Below, piece after piece: positions 17,857-26,207 of a stretch of 64,000 nt of DNA. Position numbers and translations under genes: made by a program. How positions within the stretch are numbered: the first letter of the stretch is position 1; every line of letters begins with the position of its first letter. Source of the stretch: CAVPNY01 sp963706905 (lineage in GTDB: Bacteria > Chloroflexota > Anaerolineae > Anaerolineales > UBA4823); NCBI GenBank assembly GCA_963706905.1, contig CAVPNY010000025.1:1-64000 (forward strand). Direction: 5' to 3'. The notes beneath the pieces were generated by a model. That model saw only the letters and a program-made list of their open reading frames with translations. It searched no databases and was not told the DNA's origin.

Positions 17857-17918
17857 AGACCGGTGGCACCCAATGACCACAAGGGTGTATCCCGGTCGAG
17901 CCAGGAGGTGAAGTCACA

Positions 17919-18311
17919 ATGAGCGTTCCTGTCCAGCTTCGAGTCGCGGCCATCCTCCTTTGGATTTCCGCGGTTGGCTTCGGTGTGTTCTGCCTCCCTG
18001 CCATTCGCAATCTCCTCATGGGCCGCGATATCCCCTTCATTATGGGGCTCCCCACCTATGGAAGAGGACCTTTTGAACGCGTAGGCATCCCTACAACGGT
18101 CCCCTTGCTGATCGGATTCCTGATCGTCTGCGTCCTTGAAGGCATCGCCGGTTGGTTGCTATGGGGAGGTCACAAGTCTGGTGCCATACTTGCCCTGGCA
18201 CTTCTTCCTCCGGGCGCCATCTACTGGTGGGGATTTGCACTCCCTTTTGGCCCCATCTTAGCCATCGTGCGCACGATCCTGATCCTGCTCAGCTGGCAGA
18301 GTCTCAAGTGA
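17919..18311 (+). CDS. Cassette 9: small integral membrane protein
   Basis: I do not recognise this family. The 130-residue product has about four hydrophobic helices (LRVAAILLWISAVGFGVF; VPLLIGFLIVCVLEGIAGWLLW; GAILALALLPPGAIYWWGF; ILAIVRTILILL) and few charges between them. GGAGG lies about 13 bases before the ATG. Small membrane proteins are common in environmental integron cassettes; no function can be assigned. Confidence 0.7.
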   Translation: MSVPVQLRVAAILLWISAVGFGVFCLPAIRNLLMGRDIPFIMGLPTYGRGPFERVGIPTTVPLLIGFLIVCVLEGIAGWLLWGGHKSGAILALALLPPGAIYWWGFALPFGPILAIVRTILILLSWQSLK

Positions 18312-18362
18312 CCTACACGACGGGCCGGACCACCCACCGGGTGACAACCCATTCCCCGGTCT

Positions 18363-18462
18363 GCCTAACAACTCGATGGATCCGACCCGGCCAGCTGCGG
18401 CGAAACGGGTCTAGGATAGGTTCGAAGAGTTGGACGGGCGGCTCATCTCAAAACCGTTAGGT
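18363..18462 (+). repeat. attC site 9
   Basis: The boxes GCCTAAC (18363-18369) and GTTAGGT (18456-18462), the latter with a terminal T. The inner arms are less regular (GACCCG/CGGGTC). Length 100 bases. Confidence 0.78.
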
Positions 18463-18535
18463 GGTGCTCGACGGGTCTGTTCAAATCAAAAACATTCCAA
18501 GCTGATGCCACTTGCTTTCAGGAGGTATTCTTGCT

Positions 18536-19000
18536 ATGCAACACAGTCGTCAAGAAGTCATTCAGCGCACAATCCGCGAATTTGAACTCTTGGATCACCT
18601 GGTTGCCAACCTATCAGAGAAAGAGTGGATGCAACTAGTACCTCGCCCAGAAGGGAAAGATCCCTGGACGATCAAGGATGCAGTAGCTCATATTACCCAT
18701 TTTAAGGCTGATGTCATCCGGTCAATTCACCGGATACCTAAGCCAACCGAAGTGCGAGGACTAGTTGAAAGCGCGGAGAACCACATTATTTACTTGCGTT
18801 GGCGCGATCGTTCCCCACAAGAAGTGCTCGCCTGGCATCTACAAGTCCAAAAAGAAGTATTGGTCGCCCTCCAAGATGCGCCTGAAGAATGGTTCAATGG
18901 TCGGGAACGCAGGGCAGAATGGCCTTTCGACCTAGATGGTCATTCTGCCTACCATCGAATCAAAGACATCGAAGAAGCCTTGAAACAGCCTGGAAAATAA
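18536..19000 (+). CDS. Cassette 10: DinB-like/ClbS-type protein
   Basis: The 154-residue product resembles the DinB superfamily four-helix bundle: the N-terminal helix RQEVIQRTIREFELLDHLVANL, then DPWTIKDAVAHITHFKADVI, where the WTxKDxxAHI pattern is typical, and a later helix ending HSAYHRIKDIEEAL. Members of this superfamily include metal-dependent thiol transferases and the ClbS/DfsB self-resistance group; which applies here is unknown. AGGAGG lies 10 bases before the chosen ATG. Confidence 0.75.
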   Translation: MQHSRQEVIQRTIREFELLDHLVANLSEKEWMQLVPRPEGKDPWTIKDAVAHITHFKADVIRSIHRIPKPTEVRGLVESAENHIIYLRWRDRSPQEVLAWHLQVQKEVLVALQDAPEEWFNGRERRAEWPFDLDGHSAYHRIKDIEEALKQPGK

Positions 19001-19005
19001 GCACC

Positions 19006-19134
19006 GCCCAACACCGGCTCCAGGCGACAGCGGCTTCGCCGCTGGGGGTACGGTGCGCGATTTTCATGAAGTGGCGCGATAATGGGAAGGTACCTTGCAG
19101 GCATCGCCGCTGCACCTGAGCCTAACCGTTAAAT
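19006..19134 (+). repeat. attC site 10
   Basis: The boxes GCCCAAC (19006-19012) and GTTAAAT (19128-19134) fit consensus though they are not perfectly complementary. The left half CACCGGCTCCAGGCGACAGC is almost the same as attC3. Length 129 bases. Confidence 0.8.
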
Positions 19135-19150
19135 TTCAGGAGCCACGCGT

Positions 19151-19471
19151 ATGAAATTGAGCAACAGTTTCAGTGGTGCACTGAGGACATCCGCCTACTT
19201 CATGTCCAGCGGAACTCATTGCATGCTCAAAGGCGTTAATTACCTACCCTTGTATGGAAACGAGCCGAGTGCGATTGAGCAGGTTTATGCCATCTTCGCA
19301 AATGTTTTGGAACTGGATGAGAACGGCCATGTGATGAATGCCCAGCATGCACAGAAAAGGGTGACCGACTACCTACGTGCATATTGTGATCCCAACTTCA
19401 CAGTTGATCCGCCATATGAGGATTGGGAGCTGGAATTGCACGAGCCGCCCTTAATAAAGGATTTGAGATGA
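19151..19471 (+). CDS. Cassette 11: conserved hypothetical protein
   Basis: A 106-residue protein I cannot name with certainty. It begins MKLSNSFSGALRTSAYFMSSG and contains EPSAIEQVYAIFANVLELDE, NAQHAQKRVTDYLRAYCDP and PPYEDWELELHEPP, a pattern I believe recurs in small cytoplasmic proteins of unknown function. CAGGAG lies about 10 bases before the ATG. It is the last cassette; its attC is cut after the left box. Confidence 0.65.
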   Translation: MKLSNSFSGALRTSAYFMSSGTHCMLKGVNYLPLYGNEPSAIEQVYAIFANVLELDENGHVMNAQHAQKRVTDYLRAYCDPNFTVDPPYEDWELELHEPPLIKDLR

Positions 19472-19472
19472 C

Positions 19473-19566
19473 ATCTAACATTTCGCTACACGCCTACGGA
19501 CCAATGGATGTTGGCTATTATTATGCCGATAAGGTGCAGGCAATTTACCAGGTGAATCAGAATTGA
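19473..19566 (+). pseudogene. Cut attC left box fused to a transglycosylase 3' relic
   Basis: ATCTAAC (19473-19479) looks like the left box of cassette 11's attC, but no right box follows. Instead the sequence passes within about 6 bases into codons for HAYGPMDVGYYYADKVQAIYQ and a TGA at 19564-19566. These match the C-terminus of the lytic transglycosylase at 9085-9726 (RAYGPMDVGYYYADKVLGIYQ) with several silent and replacement changes, so it is the remnant of a paralogue, not a fresh copy. It marks the distal border of the array. Confidence 0.8.
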
Positions 19567-19568
19567 TT

Positions 19569-19949
19569 CTATCTATCCGAGACCAAGTGGAAATGCAATT
19601 GGGGCACTTCCTGGTACTTGCCACCGTTGACGATCAGCCGATATCCCGAACTCCTCCAATGCGCACTTTCTGACCAGGATCTGGACAGCTTTCATCACAT
19701 CGGAAAACAAATCCATATTTTCCTCCCCAAATCCATCAGGCTCGGAAATACCTTTTTTGGCAATATTATGATATGAAGCAGATAGCTTGGGTTGGGGTGA
19801 TAAAAGGCGATCAGTTTTTCAGTTTCATACAATCGCTCGGTAGGGATCGCAAAGCTCAAGTGGGTGATCATCCAGCTTACCAGCCTCCTTGCCAGAGCAA
19901 ATTGATTGAGATATTTGACCACTGAAAAGATACCAGTTATCAGGTACAT
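19569..19949 (-). pseudogene. HIT-family protein, frameshifted
   Basis: Reading three frames in turn gives one HIT (histidine-triad nucleotide-binding) protein: SFAIPTERLYETEKLIAFYH and PSYLLHIIILPKK, then EENMDLFSDVMKAVQILVRK, then YRLIVNGGKYQEVPQLHFHL to a stop at 19569-19571. Breaks lie near 19725 (-1) and 19630 (+1). HIT proteins hydrolyse or transfer nucleotides; the QLHFHL end is the triad region. It converges on the transglycosylase relic at the array border. About 175 bases upstream of it contain nothing I recognise. Confidence 0.7.
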
Positions 19950-20126
19950 GCGCGGTCCATTCTTGATACCAACGATTATAGGGCTTTCAGAAGTCTAGCC
20001 ATAAATTCAATTGTTTGCGATAATCCCGCCGCGGAATGATAGAGGCTACGTATTGCCAGCCTGCAAACAGGCACCTTTCTACCGGGTCGAAATCCAGGAG
20101 GTTGTAACTGCCCAATTGGCACTACA

Positions 20127-20619
20127 TCAACAGGTGATGGCAGTGTACCTGTCGCCGTGTGGGTATACCTGTATGCTGTGCTCGACCAGACGGCCATCCA
20201 GATAAACGAATTTGCCTGAAAAGAAGCCGGATTGCTCCAGATAGGGCAGAAAAAATCGGTCGCCCTCCCATAAATTCAGGCTCGTGATCTCGCTGTTGGC
20301 GATCCAACGCAGGTCGCCTTCCAGTGACTCGATCAGTTCTCCCTCAAACCGGTGAGCCACGAAGACGAAGGCATACCAGTCCTCATTCCTGGCAAAATTT
20401 GGGAATGTCAAGACGCCGCGTAATTCCGGCTGATGGATTAATAAGCCCGAACTCTTCGAAAATCTCGCGGATCACGCATTCTTCCGGGGTCTCTCCGGGT
20501 TGAAATTTACCGCCCAGCCCGTTCCATTTTCCCGCGTGAATATCGTTTTCCTTTTTGATGCGATGGATCATCAGCGTCTTGCCATCGTGCTTGACATAGC
20601 ACAGGGTTGCCAGTTTCAT
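20127..20619 (-). CDS. NUDIX hydrolase (MutT-like), +1 frame break
   Basis: A probable nucleotide pyrophosphatase such as an 8-oxo-dGTP diphosphatase. It starts MKLATLCYVKHDGKTLMIHR and has a complete NUDIX box GGKFQPGETPEE...REIFEEFG. Directly after it, at GGG CTT ATT near 20443, one extra base breaks the frame; skipping it gives FGLLIHQPELRGVLTFPNFA, which continues to EHSIQVYPHGDRYT. The length is 3n+1. The extra T after GGCT is the same pattern as in nurA and uvrA. The ATG at 20619 has GGAGAA just upstream. Confidence 0.75.
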
Positions 20620-20663
20620 CAATTCTCCGCGTCTGAGAGATATGAGTCAAATGGGAAATTCAG

Positions 20664-21386
20664 CTATTCCCACGGATTGAGCATGGTCTGGATCAGGATA
20701 GGTGTGCCGATCTTGATATTCGCCCGGCGGGTCAACAACCAGATCGCCAGGTCAGCGATGTCTTCTGGGTAGAGGCATTTGTTATGATCCAGACCAGCGC
20801 TGTGCTGGGTCATCTCTGTGACGACCATCCCCGGGCAGATCGTGTTCACCCGGATACCAAACTCCTGGTTTTCGCGCTGGATATATTCTCCCATTGCATT
20901 CAAAGCATGCTTTGATATTCCATATGCACCATCACCCTGGTAATACTCTAACCCTGACTCTGAACTGATATTGATAATATGACCCCGCCGCTGAGCGCGC
21001 ATGTGCGGTAGAACTGCGCGGGCAACCAGGAACGGCCCACGCAGGTTTATCGCCATTACCTTATCCCAATCCTCGGTATCATGAAGGTGAATCTGGTCAC
21101 CGCCACCGACGCCAGCGTTGTTGATTAAGATATCGATCCTGCCAAACTCCTGCAATGTCGAGCTCACCAGATGGTGCACATCTGCCGGGTCCGACAGATC
21201 AGCGCGGAAAGCCAGGCCGTTGCCGCCGGCTTTTTTCAGTTCGGAGAGCGTATCTTCAAGTGAGGTGGTTCGCCTGCCGCAGATAACCACATTGGCGCCT
21301 TCAGCCATCAGAGCGAGGGCAATGCCGCGCCCAATACCCGATCCCGCCCCGGTGATAATCGCGACCTGGTTCTCTAATTTTTTCAT
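20664..21386 (-). CDS. Short-chain dehydrogenase/reductase (SDR)
   Basis: A classical NAD(P)-dependent oxidoreductase of 240 residues. It shows the Rossmann motif TGAGSGIGRG, NNAG, the catalytic Ser in INISSESG and YGISK. The GRR following the second strand suggests NADP preference. The ATG at 21386 is chosen: it begins MKKLENQVAIITGAG, 8 bases after the preceding gene's stop. It probably forms an operon with the propeller protein upstream. The substrate is unknown. Confidence 0.88.
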   Translation of the reverse strand: MKKLENQVAIITGAGSGIGRGIALALMAEGANVVICGRRTTSLEDTLSELKKAGGNGLAFRADLSDPADVHHLVSSTLQEFGRIDILINNAGVGGGDQIHLHDTEDWDKVMAINLRGPFLVARAVLPHMRAQRRGHIINISSESGLEYYQGDGAYGISKHALNAMGEYIQRENQEFGIRVNTICPGMVVTEMTQHSAGLDHNKCLYPEDIADLAIWLLTRRANIKIGTPILIQTMLNPWE

Positions 21387-21394
21387 GGTTCGCC

Positions 21395-22369
21395 TCATGT
21401 TGCCAGCCAGGCAAGTGCATTGACGCCGGTCGATCCTGGGAGTACAGATTTCCAGGAAATTTGTGAGAGAGGAGAAGCGATCAGCTCGCCATTTGAGAGA
21501 ACCGCAAACAACTGGTCGTCTACCTGGGTAAAGCGCTCGACCATATAGTTCCGCCACGGCGTCGCCAGGCCGGCCGAGGCGTCCTGCCAGGTCTGGCCTC
21601 CGTCCCAGGTAACCTCGATGCGACCATCCCGGTCAACGGAGCCGGCCGGCCCCATGATCATGTGATCTGGGTTGACTGGATTGAGCCAGACAGCGCGGCA
21701 ATAGCAGCGGTAATGGTTGGCCCAGGATAGGCCCCCATCCAGCGATACAAAGAACCCGCCTCCAGTTGGCGCAGCTACCCTGTCCATGGAGGCTGGATGC
21801 ACCTCGATGGAATGTACATCCGAGTGGATAAAGGGTGGCAGGGGGAAGTGATCGGCATCCCCGCGGCTGCCTTCAGCCAGGCGCCAGGTCTCGCCAAAAT
21901 CTTCCGAGACCAACACGCAGCCATCTTCGACCGCGGCGTAACAGCGGTTTCCGTGAAAAGCCAGCCCGCGGACGCAGCCCGCTCCTGGAGAATAAGGCAA
22001 AGACCAGCGGTGCCGCTGGCGAAGCTGGATCACTTCAGGACAAGATCGCCAGGTCTTGCCGTAGTCATGGCTGATGAAAATCCCGGCTGGCTCAGTGCCG
22101 GCAAACGCCAAACCAGCCCGATCGGGATGAAATGATAACCAGCGCATGTGGGGAATATCCGGCTTGATCTCGGGTGCGCCCCAGGATATGCCTAAATCGG
22201 TGGAGCGCAAGACGCCATCTCTGCTCCCGGCAAGGAGGATCCCGTCCTGGGCTGCGATGCAGGTAATGACATTCCCGGCTAAAGCATGTTGGGCATTCTG
22301 CCGGCTCTCGCCTAACGCGGCGCTCATCAAGACACCAGAAGATGTAGCAAGGTACAGCGTGCTATTCAT
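21395..22369 (-). CDS. BNR/sialidase-type beta-propeller protein
   Basis: The 324-residue protein is built of repeats with the Asp-box pattern S-x-D-x-G-x-T-W: STDLGISW, SHDYGKTW, SEDFGETW, SLDGGLSW and TWDGGQTW. No signal peptide is visible, so it is probably cytoplasmic. BNR propellers are found in sialidases and photosystem assembly factors, but catalytic sialidase residues are not evident. GGAGA precedes the ATG. It lies on the same strand downstream of herA. Confidence 0.78.
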   Translation of the reverse strand: MNSTLYLATSSGVLMSAALGESRQNAQHALAGNVITCIAAQDGILLAGSRDGVLRSTDLGISWGAPEIKPDIPHMRWLSFHPDRAGLAFAGTEPAGIFISHDYGKTWRSCPEVIQLRQRHRWSLPYSPGAGCVRGLAFHGNRCYAAVEDGCVLVSEDFGETWRLAEGSRGDADHFPLPPFIHSDVHSIEVHPASMDRVAAPTGGGFFVSLDGGLSWANHYRCYCRAVWLNPVNPDHMIMGPAGSVDRDGRIEVTWDGGQTWQDASAGLATPWRNYMVERFTQVDDQLFAVLSNGELIASPLSQISWKSVLPGSTGVNALAWLAT

Positions 22370-22419
22370 TTTATTCTCCGATCTTTACCAATAAAGGATA
22401 TGTTGGTGCAAAACCACCA

Positions 22420-24156
22420 TTAAAAACCCAGATCTCTCAGATTCTGATCCACGCTTCGCCGGGCGCTGGACTTTCCCAGTAATTCCTCCCAAAATACTTG
22501 ATCATAACGCCGGGAACGCACGGGTAAGGGCATGGGCATACCCCAACCCAGCAATAGCACCTCTTCTTTGGGCTGCAAACGGGAGAGCATCCCCCGCAAA
22601 GCTTCGCGTCCGGCCAGCCCAGAGAGTACCGCATGAATATCATCCTCATCGCCCAGCCAGCCGGAAACGCGGGTGCCGAGCTGCGACATGACCTCATCAT
22701 ATATTTGGGATGGGCGCTGATCAACGATCAACAGAGTGACATAATACTTGCGCAGTTCACGGGCGATCGTGCTGAAGGTCGTCTGACCGGCCATCTCGCG
22801 GTTGAGCAGTTTATGAGCCTCCTCAAGGACAATCACTAATGGGCGTGGCTCCTGCTCGCCCTGACTGCGGAACTCGTTGGTGCGTTTTTCCCAGGCTTGA
22901 CGGATACGCCGGGTGAGCAGGTTGCTGACGAGAAGATAATCCAATTCGCTATCGTGATCTCCGAAGGAGAGAACAATATTCTGGCCGGCTTCTAATGATT
23001 TGATCATCTCTCCAATGCTGTCGCTGGCTGGCTTGTCCACCACATAGGGTAGCCGGAAAACCCGTCCCAATTTGGAATGCAGTCCTTCAGCCGCGGCCAC
23101 ATTCACCCCAGTCTGGTTTGCCCAATAGGCCACACTGTCTGGCGCGGGGAACTTCTTGCCATCCTCACTCTCAAGCACTGCGCCATACTTCATCTCTCGG
23201 AATTGGGAGAACCAGGTTTCGCGCCCGAAGCTGCTTACCAGGGCTTCCAAGGTGGTTGGCGTTGTTTCTTTCAGGTTGAGCTCTCGAGTCAGCAGCTCGA
23301 TATCTTCTGGCTGGATATCACTGGTAGCGATCTCCAGATTGAAGTCTGGGACCTTGCCACGGATCAGGGCGCCCTGGCTCAACCCGACGATGCGCACGCG
23401 GGCGGGAAATTTCGTTTTCAAACCAATCACCCGTTCGCCAGTATCCGAAGCGGTGTCGTCCAGCCCGTACTCATTATGCATATCAAAGACCAATATCGAG
23501 GCGTGGTTGTAGTGGATCAAACCAGCCAGCACGATCCTGGTCAGAAAGGATTTGCCAGTCCCGGTGGCTCCAAAGACACCTGACGAACGTTGCACCAGCT
23601 TATCCAGATTAATGCATACTGGATGTTCCTGTTCGCGGGTATACCCGATCACAAAGTTGCCTTCTTCTTCTGGTTTGCCGAAGATTTCGGCGATATCGCC
23701 GGAGCTCGCCAGGAAAACCGGGGCATGATGCGGCGGCACAGTTTTCACCGGCAGTGGGCGTGGGGGTCTGTCCTTATGCGCATCCAGCCAGGCTGAATAC
23801 CCTGGCGAGCCGGGCTCTGGACCAACCTCGAACATTAGCGCTGGCAACACTTCCAGATTGGTGAACAGGGTTTGCCCGTGCAGCAGCCCGGCCAGCCTGG
23901 ACGGCAGCCGTGTCTCGCTCTGCTCATCAGCAAAGCGCGGGTCGGTGGCGCCCAATTGAAGATCGGTCACCAGCCCATAATATTGCCACCCAGCGCTCCG
24001 GATTACCACAAAAGCGCCCTCCTGGACTTCCTGGGATGGGACGATCAGTCGGACGTTCAGATTTTCTTTAAGTCCACCGCCGACGATGTAACCAATTGAG
24101 ACCGAAGCCTCTAAGCCAGATCGTGTAGTCCGTGACTGAAGTACATAATTGTCCAT
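22420..24156 (-). CDS. herA: HerA-type DNA translocase/helicase
   Basis: HerA is a hexameric ATPase that works with NurA to resect DNA ends. An N-terminal HAS-like barrel (about 1-160) precedes the RecA-like core: Walker A GATGTGKSFL, Asp in FDMHNEYG, Walker B VIVLEEAHKLLNRE and the RELRKYYVTLLIVDQRPS segment, then a C-terminal part. The ATG at 24156 (MDNYVLQSRTT) is preferred over an earlier ATG. It follows the HAS-barrel protein by 22 bases and nurA just beyond, forming one operon. Confidence 0.88.
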   Translation of the reverse strand: MDNYVLQSRTTRSGLEASVSIGYIVGGGLKENLNVRLIVPSQEVQEGAFVVIRSAGWQYYGLVTDLQLGATDPRFADEQSETRLPSRLAGLLHGQTLFTNLEVLPALMFEVGPEPGSPGYSAWLDAHKDRPPRPLPVKTVPPHHAPVFLASSGDIAEIFGKPEEEGNFVIGYTREQEHPVCINLDKLVQRSSGVFGATGTGKSFLTRIVLAGLIHYNHASILVFDMHNEYGLDDTASDTGERVIGLKTKFPARVRIVGLSQGALIRGKVPDFNLEIATSDIQPEDIELLTRELNLKETTPTTLEALVSSFGRETWFSQFREMKYGAVLESEDGKKFPAPDSVAYWANQTGVNVAAAEGLHSKLGRVFRLPYVVDKPASDSIGEMIKSLEAGQNIVLSFGDHDSELDYLLVSNLLTRRIRQAWEKRTNEFRSQGEQEPRPLVIVLEEAHKLLNREMAGQTTFSTIARELRKYYVTLLIVDQRPSQIYDEVMSQLGTRVSGWLGDEDDIHAVLSGLAGREALRGMLSRLQPKEEVLLLGWGMPMPLPVRSRRYDQVFWEELLGKSSARRSVDQNLRDLGF

Positions 24157-24178
24157 TGAACAACCTGTTTTCGGGGAT

Positions 24179-24793
24179 TTAATATGGAGAATCGAGCATG
24201 ACATCCGATAGCGCGCCCAAGACACCCATCAAGGTCGGGTAGTCGTCGCGCAATGAGACGATCAGCTCCTGAGCCGCGGCGTTGATCCACTCCGCGTCAC
24301 CAGCCTCCCGGTGAGCCTGACCGGCTTGCTGGAGGTGAGCTGCCAGCAGCTCACTGATCGGCAAGTCCTGGGAGCGGAGGATGTGGCGAAAATAGCCAAA
24401 CCGCCCCGCGCCGCTGAAGCGGCGCACTTCCGCGTCATCGCACAAATAGATTAAGTCCAGGCTGAGGGGCGGGCGGGGAGGTAGGAGATGGTAGATCTGC
24501 TCATCCTGCTGATAGCCAACCGCCAGTACGCTCATCTCGGCCGGTACATTGCGGTTCACCCGGTTATCGGCAATCACTGCCTCGTCGACCCCCTCCGCCG
24601 TCACTAGCTGGCGCACCAGCCCATCGTCATCGATGTGGATATCATGGATCAGGCCGAACACCTGATACCCGCCTGCCAGGGGAACGCGCACCAGCGCTCC
24701 GAAGGATGGCAGGTCAATTTGGTTAACCCGGCAGCCGACCACAAAACCGGAGATGCCGGCGCGTAATAAGCGGCCTATTTCAATCGTCTTCAT
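24179..24793 (-). CDS. HAS-barrel-like protein between nurA and herA
   Basis: This 204-residue protein opens IGRLLRAGISGFVVGCRVNQ and GALVRVPLAGGYQVFGLIHDI, a pattern like the beta-barrel (HAS) domain at the front of HerA. The second half is helical. Its start overlaps the nurA stop (ATGA-type) and herA follows. By position and fold it is probably an accessory or assembly subunit of the HerA-NurA machine; this is inference, and I know of no characterised homologue. Confidence 0.6.
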   Translation of the reverse strand: MKTIEIGRLLRAGISGFVVGCRVNQIDLPSFGALVRVPLAGGYQVFGLIHDIHIDDDGLVRQLVTAEGVDEAVIADNRVNRNVPAEMSVLAVGYQQDEQIYHLLPPRPPLSLDLIYLCDDAEVRRFSGAGRFGYFRHILRSQDLPISELLAAHLQQAGQAHREAGDAEWINAAAQELIVSLRDDYPTLMGVLGALSDVMLDSPY

Positions 24794-25981
24794 CGTTCGT
24801 ACCTCGTCCTGCCAGATGAATCCTTGGCGGATTGTTTATAGGATTGCTCTCCAACCGGTACCCCACGCCGGCGCAGTTCTATAGATATCATCTCAGTGAC
24901 CTGCTCCCTCTCCTGCAGTGTTACCACGGCGGTCTCATGCGCGCGGTGCAAGATGTATGGATAAGGCCGATTGCCCAGCGCCCGGCACTGCTGTACCAGG
25001 GTCGCCTGCAGCGTGTCCAGCATCTGGCTATCTTCGGCGACCCAGGCCGGGATCTCGACCCGCGCCAGCCAGGGATGCCCGGATCGGCCCGTGTTGAGGT
25101 AGAAAAAGTGCAGTGCAAGTGGACCTGGATAGCTCCTTGCCGATTGTGATTGCAGTGCAAAGACCGCTGAGCGTTCTCCTGCTCCGAGTAAACCACGAAA
25201 CAGCTCAAAATCACGCACACCGCGCAGCGGACGATGCTTGCGGATCTCAGGCAGGCGCTCCTCGGGGATCTGCATGGTTTCCAGCAGGCGCACAACCAGG
25301 TTGGCACCGGGTTTGTCAACATAGCCGGCGGTGATCACCTGTAAATCATTTAACCTGGTCAGAACGCTCTTGTAATCTTCCAGGCTCTTCTGGAATTCGG
25401 TAGCTTCTTCGCTGGTTCCATCCTTGCCACCCCACAGCTCCATGGGTCCGTCTGTAAAGGTGACCACCGGCGGCTCAGCACGGCTGGCGAGCTCCGCCAA
25501 CATTCTGCGCTCATTCAAGTCGCGGCGGAGGGCCAGGGTAGCATCGGTGATCAAGCCGGTGGGAGTTCTCGATCTCTTCAGCGTAGAACAACTGGCTGGT
25601 CACCTTGGTTACCGCCGGCTCAGCGGTCCCGTGGCGCATCTGTACTGCGCCAACGTTGATCAGGCAGTATTCCACAGGCGCATGGCGATCTGGAGCGATT
25701 TGCGACCCATCCGCGGCCAGGATGGTTAAATTCGGTGGGAGTTCTGGCAGCGCCAGGTGTGCGGTGAGCGGTTCATTCACCGGCACTGCACAGCGCAGCG
25801 AGGGATCGTGGCTGCGCACAATCATAGACACTCTGTCGCGCAGGGCATCCAGATCACCTGCATAGCGTTCAAGTAGCTCATGAGCTTGCTGGCGAAGCTC
25901 ATTAAGGCGTTGCTCGCGTTGCGGAGCCTGCTCGCCGAGTTGCCGTACCTGTTCGTGCACTTGCTGGAAATCGAGCGCCAT
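24790..25981 (-). CDS. nurA: NurA nuclease, +1 frame break
   Basis: NurA is the nuclease partner of HerA. The N-terminal part has the family motif ILAADGSQIAPDR, whose Asp binds the metal, and VEYCLINVG. The C-terminal part has the second acidic strand VTFTDGPMELW and HPWLARVEIPAW. The two parts lie in different frames: at CGG CTT GAT near 25552 one extra base breaks the gene, and skipping it gives HRLITDATLALRRDLNERR. The length is 3n+1, about 396 residues. The conserved halves suggest the protein is made in the living cell. Confidence 0.82.
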
Positions 25982-26207
25982 GTTGAAAATATTCCTGGGG
26001 AAGGCAAAACTTAAGCCTAATTACAGTAGGCTTATGCAGGTGGTGGGAGTAGTGTGGGTGCCTGTGCAGGCAACACACGTCCAGTCACCCACAAATACTC
26101 TCAATTCATAGCTGCCATACAGAACAATTGTTTGATAAATTGTAAAGCCTGCGGGCTTTCAATGCAAGGGAATAATCAAGCCGGAACACCCGGTCACTGG
26201 GTCGTTT
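25982..26207. other. Intergenic region with small inverted repeats
   Basis: No gene is seen between nurA and the histidine kinase gene. It contains TTGTAAAGCC/GGCTTTCAA around 26140-26162, a possible terminator-like or REP-like hairpin, and GTGTG/CACAC arms near 26050-26080. The upstream part should hold the nurA promoter, but no consensus stands out. Confidence 0.4.
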
